The position numbers and the translations under genes are program-made. The notes under the pieces were generated by a model. It saw only the letters and a program-made list of their open reading frames with translations. It did no database searches and was not told the DNA's origin. 64,000 nucleotides of DNA. Source: Caenorhabditis remanei (taxonomy: Eukaryota > Nematoda > Chromadorea > Rhabditida > Rhabditidae). How positions within the stretch are numbered: the stretch's first letter is position 1; every line of letters starts with the position of its first letter. The DNA lies in the NCBI RefSeq assembly GCF_010183535.1, contig NC_071331.1:4030001-4094000 (forward strand), given 5' to 3'. This document shows positions 46,234 through 56,385 of this stretch, piece after piece.

Positions 46234-48211
46234 CATTGTTATGCGTTTCTCGTCAAAACTATCCACCACGTCTCCTACTAGAATTGAATACTTCTCTTTA
46301 TTATTGTGCCACATCGGCCATCTCCGTATTTCTCCGTCACCGCGTATTCAAGCTTTGTTTAAATAAATAGAAATTGAGTATTGGTGTGTTGAGAGTCGGA
46401 GCCACAAGTTTCAGGTAATCAAATAGACATCTGGGAAAACTCGGAATATCAAGTATGTAGAATTCAGAAGGCCTGAACAACCGGCTGTATTGCTAGTATT
46501 TGGTATTCCTAGTGGTCCTCAAGTAACTAGAATAATTCAGTGCCCGTTCCGTTGAGTCTTACTACATCGTCGGCACTAAGTTCCAGTTATCAGGATGATT
46601 CACAATTAACAACCATTCTTAAAAACAAGATGGTCCTATTTTAGACAGAAAAATCATCTAATCAATACTTTCTAGATTACAAGTTTACGCGCAGAATCAA
46701 AAGCCTTTCTATGAGGTCGAGCCTTTTGAAAGGGGTAAAATGTTATGTCAGATACTCTGAAAATTGAGTAGGAAATGGGCTCGAGCGATCGTTTGAGCTG
46801 CCTGGAGCAAGATCGTTCTGTTTTCTAGCGTGTTAAGTCGATGAAGTTCCACATGAGGATATTTTACGAGTTTTCTAGAGATCTTTGAATACTTCGGTAA
46901 AGGTTTGGTTGATTCCCTCCATTATATCCAATATTGTCGATTCCATTTCCCTTGGTTCAGGATTTGGAGAACACGTCATCTTTCATACCATGTCTCTTAG
47001 ATCAACCATCACCGTGACTCCGTGTACCGGTGAGAAAAGTTGATAGTCTCTAGTAAACGGGCGATGAATAATCGTCTGGTCAAGGATGGATATATTCTCG
47101 ACACTCTGGGGATATTGCAATGAATCAGCTTGCGTAGTCCTGTATCTCTGATACATCTGTGACCACGATACGAGCGATCTCAATATTGTTGCCGCCAGAG
47201 AGGGTGCCACGAGACCAGCAGGAACTGGTTCTGGTGCCTAGTTTCACTGTCCATGAATCTACTATGACCTTGATCGGGAGATGATTTTGTGATATGCTGA
47301 CGGTCCTCGATGGACAGGCAGTGATCCTCTCTCCCCTACCTAGTAGTAGTGCCCTCATGCGGAGGGACCCACGAAACTCCTATACGCAAAGCCAGTTCAC
47401 CTTTGACGGAGATGTTCAGGGAAATCTGCAAGTATTCGGGTCCGGAAGGATTCCTCTGTCGTGGTGAGAAGCCACCAGGCACGAGGAGAATACGCAACCG
47501 CGTAGTACAGAAAGTGCGATACTGCTGAGTGCTTTTGGTAATTCATTGTACATGAAAGTCGGAATTCACCGCGATTTTCGCTCATGTCAAAAATGTTTTC
47601 CAGCAGCCTACTGCGCGATTTTGAATATATGGGTGTTCGATTGGTAACCGAACCCCCAGACCCCAATCCAGCATCACACTGAATTGGCCCCCCTTCAGGT
47701 ATTTTCAGAGCAGCGAGGACTCTACAGTGTACGAGCTACGGAGAGCAAGTGCACACAACGGCGCTTCAATTATCTGCTTTCGATTTCCCCGGTCTCGAAC
47801 ATTCCGAGTCAGAATTAGCTATTTTGACCGCGGAGTGATTGAGATGAGTCAGATGAGCAATGACGAGATTCACGTTGTATAACATCCGTATAGGATGAAC
47901 TAAGTTAGAATTAGACGTAAGGATAACTTGGTACTCGTCCTACCAAGACAACGTCTCGGAGCTCAAATGACTCATCCTCTTATTGAGACCGGACAAAGCT
48001 GTAACCAGAGAGTTGTCGCTTCGCCTGTGTTCAGCTTCGGATGTGTACAATTCGAGGATGGATGTCAGGATACTCGCCCAAGCAGAGGCGGATCTCTAGC
48101 GTTTTGTTTAATCTCTCTATTTCTTCTTTATAATCTCGCTGTTTGGTCTCAATTCTCTTAAAGAATAATTTTAATTTTCAGCTTTCAACTTCTTTGTGCG
48201 AACAACCAACC
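46234..48211 (+). other. Spacer between gene D and gag
   Basis: No gene was recognised. It holds the AATAAA of gene D (46362-46367), three ACCGCG hexamers at 47497, 47568 and 47827 plus one at 46339, and a TTTTCAG acceptor ending at 48181, 30 bp before the gag ATG. Confidence 0.45.
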
Positions 48212-50896
48212 ATGTCCCGTACCGGACCCCCCGCGTGGATCGATCCTTCGTCTCAGCCGAGCGAGGATGGAACTCCCGCACCCGACCGACCGCGTCCACT
48301 GTCAACGAACTTCAAGAAGGCTCAGCGACACTACCGGAATGCGATCACCCGAGCTGCGACTGCTGGTACCAAGGCAGCGAGGGAATCAAGACTCATCGTC
48401 GAAGAGCTTCGTGTCAACCGCGATGAGCAAGGATTGGAGACAATCGACCATTTGAGGAAGGAGATGATTGTCGCTGCAGCAATGATCGAGACGGATGCTC
48501 ATTTCCATGACGTCGTCAACAACTTCCAAGCGATTCTGTCGGAGAAGGAGAGAAGAGACCTGTGCAATGGTGTTACCGCGTACCTCAACGCGAAGGCACG
48601 TCCCGTCGACCTTCCTCCGATCAAGGAGTCAATCTTGGAGCTGCAACAAGTCCTTACGGATCATCAGTTCCAATTTACTGAAGCAGTTTCGCCAGCCGAA
48701 ACCGTGGACATATCTGATTCGATTGCACGCTCGCCTTTGGAAGACGAAGAACTTCTCGAAAGAGATCTTCTTGACTCGTCCATTTCTGATGCGGACATCG
48801 AATCGGTAATCCTAACCCCGCGAAATGAAGAATTGGAGATGCCTCATCGTGAGCAATTTCATTCGGCATCGAGCTCGGTTAGACCACCGGCGAACGATCG
48901 TGAGGCCCCGGCTTCCGATCAAGTAGACGGAGGAGAAAGAACGGGAGTTTTCCCAGCGGTTCCTTCGAACATTCGTTCAAATGCCGAACACCGCGAAACC
49001 CACATCATTGGATCTCGTCTCAGCAGAACGGCCCCAGGTACCGCGTTTCCCCAAACGATGGTTTCATGCCCGGTCTGCCACGAGGATCATGATATTTTGG
49101 AATGTAACAGTCCCATTCGTTCGGCTTACTGTGCGAAGAACGAATTATGCGTTCATTGCACGTCTGCTAGACACTTGACACATCAGTGTCCAATTCAAAT
49201 TGCCCAGGCATCACTAATCTCTAGAACCCCCAAGTTGGAGGCTCAGGAGAATGGTGGTCGTTTTATGTCTGCGGCAAGACCTATTGGAGCCTCGACTCCT
49301 CTTGACCGCGCTGATTCGGGTTTTCCATCGCCTCCGGAAACGGAAGCGAGGGAGAACAATCGTAATATCTCGGGTGCAGTCTCTCCACCGCGTGTTCGGA
49401 AACCTGCTCGTGTTGAGGAGGAATCGGACAGCGAGTGTCGAGAACCGGAGAATAGTAGGAAAATGTCATCGAAGAGTAAAGACCTCTCATACTATGATGT
49501 CGATACTATTCTGACCAAGTTTTCTGCTGATCCGATGCAGTACAAGAGATTCATGACGATGTTCGAAAAGCAAGTCATGCAAAACTCGCGTTTGACAGAC
49601 GATCTGAGACTGGCTCTTCTGGAAAAGAAGCTTGTTGGTGAGGCCAAGTGCTATTTCATTAACGTCGGAGATGCTCGCAAAGCGGTCGAAGCCTCTTTGA
49701 AAGCACTTCGCGCTGCCTTCCAGGACGATAGTACTGGAGCTAATGAAGCACTTGCCCGATTCCAAAAGCTCACGTTCCACGAGACCAATTACAAACAAGC
49801 CACCCGTGAACTTCTTGAGTGTAATACGTTAATTATGACACTCGAAGATCTGGGGCAGGATGTTGTATCTCCCGGGTTTGTCCGTTCACTCGCCCAAAAG
49901 CTACCTCGCTCAGCTTTCAAACTTGTTCGAGAGCTGTATGCGAACAACGCTCAGCCGTCGACGAATGATGTCATAGAATTGTATACGGACTACTTAAAGG
50001 CAGAAGCCTTCTATGACAAATTTTGTCCGGCGACCGCCTCTGAGAGGACGAAAGAGATCCCAGACGAAGCAGTTCTTGCGGCGGAGGGGACCTTCAGTAA
50101 TCCTACGCAATCTTCGAAAGTGTCCAACCAGGCTGCAAACACTCGTGTTACCGCGCCAGTCAAGTCTAATTCGAACACCGCGAACGTTAATAGTAACAGT
50201 GCGCAATCCTCGAAAAAGAATGACAAGAAGAAAAAGTCGAAGACTGCGAACCAATCAAGTGGGCCCACTCAGGGTAACCGCGTCAATCAAGGCTATTCTG
50301 CTGGAGCCGGAATGGGATACTTCGGTTCCCAGGCTACGGTTCAACAGAACAATCAGACTCACCAGAGTCATGGCAACGCACCCCACGCTGGAGTCCCGGC
50401 TCAGAATCCGCAAGGATCTTCGAGCTACGGAATACAAAATGGAGGAAAGCAGGCGTCTACCCCAGCTCAGAAAGAGAAGAAGGCTAGTATCCCGATCTCG
50501 AAAGGTCAACCAGGAGAAACTCTTGAGCCGTGTTATAAATACGGAAGAGGATATGATGAGAGATTTATCGCTCATACGTTCCCACGAGATTCTCCTACGG
50601 GTACCAAATGCTGCTTTATTTGCGGTCCTGGTCATTCTATTCTTCAATGTGCTCTGTCGTCATACGACGTGCGCCAATTCTTCCGTCAATCGAATTCGTG
50701 CCACAACTGTGCGCAACGTAATCACCGTACGGAGGAATGCGCGAGCTACAGTACATGTGCATACTGTCAAGGTAAGCATAATACTGGAGCGTGCACCTTG
50801 AAAGAATACTACCGCGATCCACGCAACTATCCAGCTGAAGCTCCTTCTCCAATTCTGTCCACGTTTTTTCGTGGCCCCTTCGGGGGCTCACAATAA
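48212..50896 (+). CDS. gag: Gag polyprotein, BEL/Pao type
   Basis: The 894-residue frame starts at the first ATG after a TTTTCAG acceptor. Residues 1-260 are charged and partly helical. A first pair of CCHC knuckles follows: CPVCHEDHDILEC at about 286 and CVHCTSARHLTHQC at about 313. From about residue 422 the sequence resembles the DUF1759 capsid-like region of BEL elements (a PMQYKRFMTMFEKQV segment, then KKLVGEAKCYF). A Gln/Asn/Ser/Lys-rich linker leads to three more knuckles: CFICGPGHSILQC at about 800, CHNCAQRNHRTEEC at about 830 and CAYCQGKHNTGAC at about 850. Gag builds the particle and binds genomic RNA. Two separate knuckle clusters are unusual. Its end overlaps the pol frame by 95 nt. 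Confidence 0.88.
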   Translation: MSRTGPPAWIDPSSQPSEDGTPAPDRPRPLSTNFKKAQRHYRNAITRAATAGTKAARESRLIVEELRVNRDEQGLETIDHLRKEMIVAAAMIETDAHFHDVVNNFQAILSEKERRDLCNGVTAYLNAKARPVDLPPIKESILELQQVLTDHQFQFTEAVSPAETVDISDSIARSPLEDEELLERDLLDSSISDADIESVILTPRNEELEMPHREQFHSASSSVRPPANDREAPASDQVDGGERTGVFPAVPSNIRSNAEHRETHIIGSRLSRTAPGTAFPQTMVSCPVCHEDHDILECNSPIRSAYCAKNELCVHCTSARHLTHQCPIQIAQASLISRTPKLEAQENGGRFMSAARPIGASTPLDRADSGFPSPPETEARENNRNISGAVSPPRVRKPARVEEESDSECREPENSRKMSSKSKDLSYYDVDTILTKFSADPMQYKRFMTMFEKQVMQNSRLTDDLRLALLEKKLVGEAKCYFINVGDARKAVEASLKALRAAFQDDSTGANEALARFQKLTFHETNYKQATRELLECNTLIMTLEDLGQDVVSPGFVRSLAQKLPRSAFKLVRELYANNAQPSTNDVIELYTDYLKAEAFYDKFCPATASERTKEIPDEAVLAAEGTFSNPTQSSKVSNQAANTRVTAPVKSNSNTANVNSNSAQSSKKNDKKKKSKTANQSSGPTQGNRVNQGYSAGAGMGYFGSQATVQQNNQTHQSHGNAPHAGVPAQNPQGSSSYGIQNGGKQASTPAQKEKKASIPISKGQPGETLEPCYKYGRGYDERFIAHTFPRDSPTGTKCCFICGPGHSILQCALSSYDVRQFFRQSNSCHNCAQRNHRTEECASYSTCAYCQGKHNTGACTLKEYYRDPRNYPAEAPSPILSTFFRGPFGGSQ
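50802..50896 (+). promoter_or_regulatory. Gag-pol overlap, probable +1 frameshift region
   Basis: The pol frame is open from 50802, just after a TGA, and is +1 relative to gag, which ends at the TAA at 50894-50896. Close to the gag end is ACGTTTTTTCGTGG, followed by GGCCCCTTCGGGGGC, which can form a C4/G4 hairpin with a TTCG tetraloop. No ATG opens pol, so frameshifting or splicing is needed. The slip site was not identified. Confidence 0.5.
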
Positions 50897-53800
50897 ACAT
50901 CTGGGGATAGGCCCCAGGCCGACCAAGGCCTGCGTGCCAACTGCTGCCTCGCCCACAGCAGTGTCTCTAGACCAGCCTTCGGGCTCAATTTCTGGTAATT
51001 CTTCTTCTCTCTGTTCCTCGTTACCGCGCTTCCTTGATCGTCTCACACAAGAATGTCTTCACAACGCATCCCTTGTTGGAGAATCAGGACAGATATCGAA
51101 ATTGCCCTTTGCGGCCCTCCGGACTACGGATGGTCACAGAGTTTTGGCGTTAGTTGATTCCGGAGCATCGCTGTCTGTACTTTCTCACGAAAGTGCTGAA
51201 CGCTTTGGTCTTGCCATCCTAGCCACTAAAACTTTGACAATTTCGGGTTACAGCAGAACGACAACAGAAGAGTCTAACATTTACCAGATGTCTTTCTCTA
51301 CAGATGGGGACCCTTATTCAATGCTAATTGCTGGCGCACCTCAGCTCCCGAAGACTAGATTCATCAGTCCTCTTTTGAGTTCTGAAGATCTAGGATTCCT
51401 TCGAGATAATAAGATTAATACCAACGTCATCTCTTCTGATCAAAAGTTCAATGGTCAGTTCATCGACATGATTTTGGGTAATGATCTGTTAGCTCGATTG
51501 TTGGGAACCTCGAGGAGGCTGCTGCTTCCGTCTGAAAGATTCGTCGAGCTCACTCCGTTCGCTCCGATTGTTTTTCCTCCTACGCGTTCCTCTCTTCCCC
51601 CGCCGGAAAGCGTCCGCACTCTGATCGAAGCCTTCATTAGTGAAGGATTCATCACAGCTCTGACGACCCCGCCGGATTCGAAAGATCCAGTTGATCGTCT
51701 TCATTCGGAGATCTCTCAGCTGTGGAATCTAGACAACTTGGGAATTGAGGAGCCGGGGCCTATTGAGGGGAAAAAGACAGAATTACAAGATCTCATTGCA
51801 TGGTTCGAACAGAACGTCCGATTCGACGATGAGGGAAACCTTCTGGTTTCTCTTCCGTGGAACGGGAAGCAGCTTCGTCTTGCGTCTAACCGCGGTGTTG
51901 CTGTCAAACGTTTAGAGCAGTTGGTTATCTCCTTGAAAAAGAAGAATAACTTATTGCAGGACTATGACGAGATTATTCGTAAACAATTGGACAGCGGAAT
52001 CATTGAATTAGTAACCCCAGAGATGGATGATAATACAGACCCACGATACTACATTCCCCACCGCGTTGTTGAGAAGTTAACTTCTCTGAAGTTACGGATT
52101 GTTCTAGATGCCAGTAGTAAGAAAGGCGGCGAGCTCAGTCTTAATGACTGCCTCGAAGCTGGTCCGTCCATGCTAGTAGATCTCTTCGACATTCTCATCC
52201 GTTCTCGGATGCCAGACTACCTGGTGGTGGCTGATATTGAAAAAGCCTTCCATCAGGTACGGATGGTACCCGAGGATCGAGACTGTACGCGTTTCCTTTG
52301 GCTAAAGGATATCGCGAAGCCTCCGGTCCGTAGTAACATTGCCGAATACCGATTCACACGCATTCCATTCGGAATGACGAGCTCTCCGTTTCTTCTCGCA
52401 GCCACGATTAATCATTTCTTACATGATATGAAGAATCCGATCGCGGAGAGAATCAGAGAAAATATCTATGTCGATAATGTAATGCTTACCACGAACAACC
52501 GCGAGGAAATTCAGTCTCTTCGTATAGACTCGAAAGAAGCATTCAATCAAATGAATATGCGGCTCAGAGAGTATATCACGAATTGTCCAGGAGAAATGGA
52601 GAAATTCCCTAAGGATGAGATTTCTAGCGAGACCACGATCAAATTACTCGGGTATCTCTGGGATACTGTACATGATACATATACCATCAAGTTAGCGCAG
52701 CTACTGGAGACACACCCGACCAAACGTCAGGTGGCTTCACGTATGGCTGAGACTTTCGATCCTCTTGGTAATCTTGCTCCTCTCTTTGTCTCGTTCAAAC
52801 TATTGATGCGTGACTTATGGGTCGATGGTATCGACTGGAAACACCGCATTCCGAAATCCCTTCTACCGCGTTGGGACGCTATTAGGAAGCAGTTTTCTGA
52901 GTTATCAATTACGATTCCTCGATTATTGCGACCGCGTGGTGGTTACAAGAACGTTCAACTTCTTGTATTTTCGGATGCTTCCAAAGATACGTACGCCTGT
53001 GCAGTCTACATTATGTATGAATACGACGATCGAGAACCAGAGATTGGGCTACTTACCGCGAAATCGAAAATCAAGCCATCGTCTAGTAAGACTCTGACAA
53101 TTCCGCGTCTCGAATTACTCGCGATCGAAATTGGCACGAGGATTGCTATGTCTGTAGTTAAAGCGATGACTTCTGAGCATCCCTGCTCCGTCAGATTCTT
53201 CTCTGATGCGATGGTCGCTTTGTACTGGGTACTCCGAAATGAGCAAAAGAAATGTTGGGTTAGTAACCGCGTGAAAGGTATTCATGAGGTGTGCGATAGT
53301 CTCAAATCTCTTGAGATTCCGAACACGTTTCATCATTGCCCCACCGACCTCAATCCAGCAGACATTGCTACGAGAGGAATGGGAAGTGAAGAATTGAAGA
53401 ATTGTACTCTTTGGTTCCACGGTCCAGGCTTTCTCAAGGAAGACCCGAGCAAGTGGCCTTGTCGCCTCGAAGGCAATATTACTTGCCCTTCGGACTTTCG
53501 CGAACTTATTTCTTCGGAAATAATAGCGACAAAGAAGAACACTGATACCACGGACTCTACTGAGCAATCAGTAGGTCAGTCAGAATTTGACGCCCTGACT
53601 GACGCCCTCAAGGGCATGTGTATGGTGACACAGCGTAAAGATCAGTACGTCTCGTTCGTGCCGTATGAGCGAAGCAACTCCTTATCCCGCGTCGTATCTT
53701 ACACTCATTCCACGCTGAATTGCTTATTGAAGTTATTTAAGCGACATGAGTGGAAGAGTCCGATTATGCAGGAATTCGTCAAGTCCAAGTCTATTCCGGA

Positions 53801-56354
53801 CACATCTTTGATGGGTCTTAAGGGAAGAGCCATTGCTCGGAGACTTGTATTCATCGAACATTATAAGGAAGCGGCTAGCCAAGGGCAGGAATTTCCGTCA
53901 AAGTTGTTACCGGTGGAAGGATCTGATGGTATCGTAAGAACCCATCGGAGAGTGCCATCGCCAGTATTGGCCAGTGATGCGTATAAGCGGATTCTTGTTC
54001 ACAAGAAACATCGCTTAGCGAGACTATTCGTCGAAGAGACGCACTTGAAAAATGTGCATCTTCCCGCGACTTACCTCGTAACAGCACTCCGGACACGATA
54101 CTGGATCTTGTCGGATAAGCAACTTGCAGACTCCGTTTGTCGCAGTTGCGTTCCCTGTCAGAAGGTCAATAATAAACCGTTTGCGTATCCATTTGCTCGT
54201 AGAATACCGCGTTTCCGTACTACTCCTTCCGTTCCGTTCCAGCATGTTGGTCTCGATTACATGGGTCCTCTGAGTTATCGTCTCGATGACGGTATCAGTC
54301 TAGGCAAGGCATACGTCCTTGTCTATACGTGTCTCGTCACTCGGGCAACTCATCTTGAGTTGATTCCTGATGGAACCGCGGAAACGTATGTACAAGGATT
54401 AAAAAACGTGTTTTCTCGCAGAGGGATTCCTCATTCCATTTATTCGGATAACGCCCGTACATTTACTCTCGGATCTAAAATTATTTCGGATGATCTAAAA
54501 AGGTATGTACCTAGTACGTCCTTCACCAATTTTCTTGCTACCTTTGATATCAATTTCCATTATATCACTCCGCTCGCACCGTGGCAGGGTGGAATTTATG
54601 AGCGTGTAGTAGGTATTGTGAAACATCAAATGCGGAAAGAAATTGGAAAGACCACGAAATCCTTTTTTTCTTTGAACCACGTGATTGTACGAGTTGAGTC
54701 TATGATCAACAGCCGACCTCTGACGCCCAACCCGCGAGATATCAATGACTTACCTGCACTCCGTCCGATGGATTTCATACTTCCGACCGTTCTGATCGAT
54801 CTTCCTTCGGAACGCGACGGACTGAAGTCTAACGAACAGTTTGATCCTACCCGGAATACCTCGGTTACTGAACGGAGAACCCTCGATCACCTCGCAGGGC
54901 TCGACGAAGTAATAGAGCGTTTATGGGATGTTTGGTCCAGTGCATATCTAGCATATCTTCGGGAAAATGCACATCCCGAGAAACGTACATCCTTGTTGAA
55001 ACCACGTGTCGGTCAACTAGTGCTCATCTACACTGACAAATCACCGCGTCACAATTGGCCTCTTGGAGTTATTGATTCGTTGAAATACAGTAAAGACGGC
55101 TCAGTCCGTACTGCTACTGTTCGATGCAGGGATAAATTCTATGAGCGTGCAGTAAATCAGTTGATCCCACTCGAAGTCAATCCAGCGGATGACCCACCAG
55201 CTTCCGAGCAGGTGGAGAGTGATCAACAGTTTCTTGTTCCGCCAGATTCCCCGAACATCGCAACGTTTCCTGTACACTCTCAGAATCCCAATACCCCAAC
55301 CTCGAAGAACAAAGGAATTCGGAATAAAGATCAGAAAGTCCACCGCGTCGGAGAGAAGTTGATTAATGCAGGCCCTAAAGTTTTGAAGAGCCCGGAATTG
55401 GATGCTTGTCGTTCTGGCGCACCCAAGGACAGGAACTTCACTACCGCGGACAAATCAGGACACACCTCGGATAAGGATGCTACCGCCTTGGAGTCATCCA
55501 GGAGAAGAGTTGGACTAAAGTCTTGTTGTTTCGATCCAACGATCGACTCAACGGACAATGGTTCGGTCGTGGCTGCTAGTCGTTCAGGCGCAACCAGAGG
55601 AGGAGTAGAGTGTGCAACTCCGGTCCCAGATGTTTGTCGTTCAGACACATCTGGAAAAGGACTCAACCGCGCCGCCCCGAATCTGGATGCTGGTTGTTCA
55701 GGCACATCCACGAAAGAATTCAATCAGTTCGCTCCGAATCTTGGGATCCGTCAGTCGAGCTCAACCAGGAGAGGAGTTGGACTAAAGTCATGTTGTTTCG
55801 ATCCGACGATCGATTCATCTGACACTGGTTCGGACATGGCTGCTAGTTGTTCATACGCAACCAGAAGAAGGATGAAGTGTGCGATTCCGGCCCCAGATGT
55901 TTGTCGTTCAGGCACATCTGGAAAAGGTTTCAACCGCGTTGTCCCGAATCTGGATGCTAGTTGTTCAGGCGCATCCACGAAAGAATCCAGTCTGTTCGCT
56001 CCGAATCTGAGTAGCCGTCGGTCGAAGACACACAGGAGGAGAATTGGACTAAAGTCTTATTGTTTCGATCCAACGATCGATTCATCTGGCACTAGTTCGG
56101 AAGTGGTTGCTAGTAGATCTGGCACAACCACGGAAGATACTAAACAGTCCGATCCGACTCTTGGAGCTAGTCGTTCAGGCGCATCCAAGTGCAAGGATGA
56201 CCAGAAGTCATCAGGTTCCGAGTACTCTCAAAACGTCAAGTTGAAGAGACCTCGTACCATTGACGACTGGGCGAAAATCCGATTGCCATTCACCGCGTCC
56301 GGCCTTATCAACCTCGTAAAGCGAAAGCCAAGCTTGCACGTTATGTTCTCATAA
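50802..56354 (+). CDS. pol: Pol: protease, reverse transcriptase, RNase H, integrase
   Basis: About 1,850 residues in one open frame. Numbering here is from codon 50871. Protease: VDSGASLSVL at about 96. Reverse transcriptase: VVADIEKAFHQV at about 455, IPFGMTSSPFLLAA, and YVDN at 533-536, where YxDD is usual. RNase H: VFSDASKDTYAC at about 702, then LTIPRLELLA and FFSDAMVALYWV. Integrase: a His/Cys zinc region ending CRSCVPCQ, then catalytic residues in VGLDYMGPL (about 1129), YSDNARTF (about 1192) and WQGGIYERVVG (about 1243). A DUF5641-like module follows (VGQLVLIYTDKSPRHNWPLG). This order is BEL/Pao. The enzyme copies genomic RNA to cDNA and inserts it. The final 280 or so residues are a repetitive tail. 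The stop lies 31 bp before the 3' LTR. Confidence 0.92.
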   Translation, partial: KNTTAIHATIQLKLLLQFCPRFFVAPSGAHNKHLGIGPRPTKACVPTAASPTAVSLDQPSGSISGNSSSLCSSLPRFLDRLTQECLHNASLVGESGQISKLPFAALRTTDGHRVLALVDSGASLSVLSHESAERFGLAILATKTLTISGYSRTTTEESNIYQMSFSTDGDPYSMLIAGAPQLPKTRFISPLLSSEDLGFLRDNKINTNVISSDQKFNGQFIDMILGNDLLARLLGTSRRLLLPSERFVELTPFAPIVFPPTRSSLPPPESVRTLIEAFISEGFITALTTPPDSKDPVDRLHSEISQLWNLDNLGIEEPGPIEGKKTELQDLIAWFEQNVRFDDEGNLLVSLPWNGKQLRLASNRGVAVKRLEQLVISLKKKNNLLQDYDEIIRKQLDSGIIELVTPEMDDNTDPRYYIPHRVVEKLTSLKLRIVLDASSKKGGELSLNDCLEAGPSMLVDLFDILIRSRMPDYLVVADIEKAFHQVRMVPEDRDCTRFLWLKDIAKPPVRSNIAEYRFTRIPFGMTSSPFLLAATINHFLHDMKNPIAERIRENIYVDNVMLTTNNREEIQSLRIDSKEAFNQMNMRLREYITNCPGEMEKFPKDEISSETTIKLLGYLWDTVHDTYTIKLAQLLETHPTKRQVASRMAETFDPLGNLAPLFVSFKLLMRDLWVDGIDWKHRIPKSLLPRWDAIRKQFSELSITIPRLLRPRGGYKNVQLLVFSDASKDTYACAVYIMYEYDDREPEIGLLTAKSKIKPSSSKTLTIPRLELLAIEIGTRIAMSVVKAMTSEHPCSVRFFSDAMVALYWVLRNEQKKCWVSNRVKGIHEVCDSLKSLEIPNTFHHCPTDLNPADIATRGMGSEELKNCTLWFHGPGFLKEDPSKWPCRLEGNITCPSDFRELISSEIIATKKNTDTTDSTEQSVGQSEFDALTDALKGMCMVTQRKDQYVSFVPYERSNSLSRVVSYTHSTLNCLLKLFKRHEWKSPIMQEFVKSKSIPDTSLMGLKGRAIARRLVFIEHYKEAASQGQEFPSKLLPVEGSDGIVRTHRRVPSPVLASDAYKRILVHKKHRLARLFVEETHLKNVHLPATYLVTALRTRYWILSDKQLADSVCRSCVPCQKVNNKPFAYPFARRIPRFRTTPSVPFQHVGLDYMGPLSYRLDDGISLGKAYVLVYTCLVTRATHLELIPDGTAETYVQGLKNVFSRRGIPHSIYSDNARTFTLGSKIISDDLKRYVPSTSFTNFLATFDINFHYITPLAPWQGGIYERVVGIVKHQMRKEIGKTTKSFFSLNHVIVRVESMINSRPLTPNPRDINDLPALRPMDFILPTVLIDLPSERDGLKSNEQFDPTRNTSVTERRTLDHLAGLDEVIERLWDVWSSAYLAYLRENAHPEKRTSLLKPRVGQLVLIYTDKSPRHNWPLGVIDSLKYSKDGSVRTATVRCRDKFYERAVNQLIPLEVNPADDPPASEQVESDQQFLVPPDSPNIATFPVHSQNPNTPTSKNKGIRNKDQKVHRVGEKLINAGPKVLKSPELDACRSGAPKDRNFTTADKSGHTSDKDATALESSRRRVGLKSCCFDPTIDSTDNGSVVAASRSGATRGGVECATPVPDVCRSDTSGKGLNRAAPNLDAGCSGTSTKEFNQFAPNLGIRQSSSTRRGVGLKSCCFDPTIDSSDTGSDMAASCSYATRRRMKCAIPAPDVCRSGTSGKGFNRVVPNLDASCSGASTKESSLFAPNLSSRRSKTHRRRIGLKSYCFDPTIDSSGTSSEVVASRSGTTTEDTKQSDPTLGASRSGASKCKDDQKSSGSEYSQNVKLKRPRTIDDWAKIRLPFTASGLINLVKRKPSLHVMFS
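55499..56170 (+). repeat. 267-bp (89-codon) tandem repeats in the Pol C-terminus
   Basis: The GLKSCCFDPTIDS-type segment starts near 55510, 55777 and 56044, exactly 267 bp apart. Each unit also carries a PDVCRS-like and a NLDA(G/S)CSG-like phrase. The frame is kept throughout. The third unit is partial and more diverged. The tail is Ser/Cys/Thr-rich and follows the integrase and DUF5641-like domains. Confidence 0.85.
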
Positions 56355-56385
56355 CTCAAGCCGCCGAGCCTCAGACCCCCCGGAG
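56355..56385 (+). other. Region before 3' LTR, no clear polypurine tract
   Basis: The 31 bp between the pol stop and the 3' LTR end in CAGACCCCCCGGAG. LTR elements usually prime plus-strand synthesis from a purine run here. None is obvious. Confidence 0.5.
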
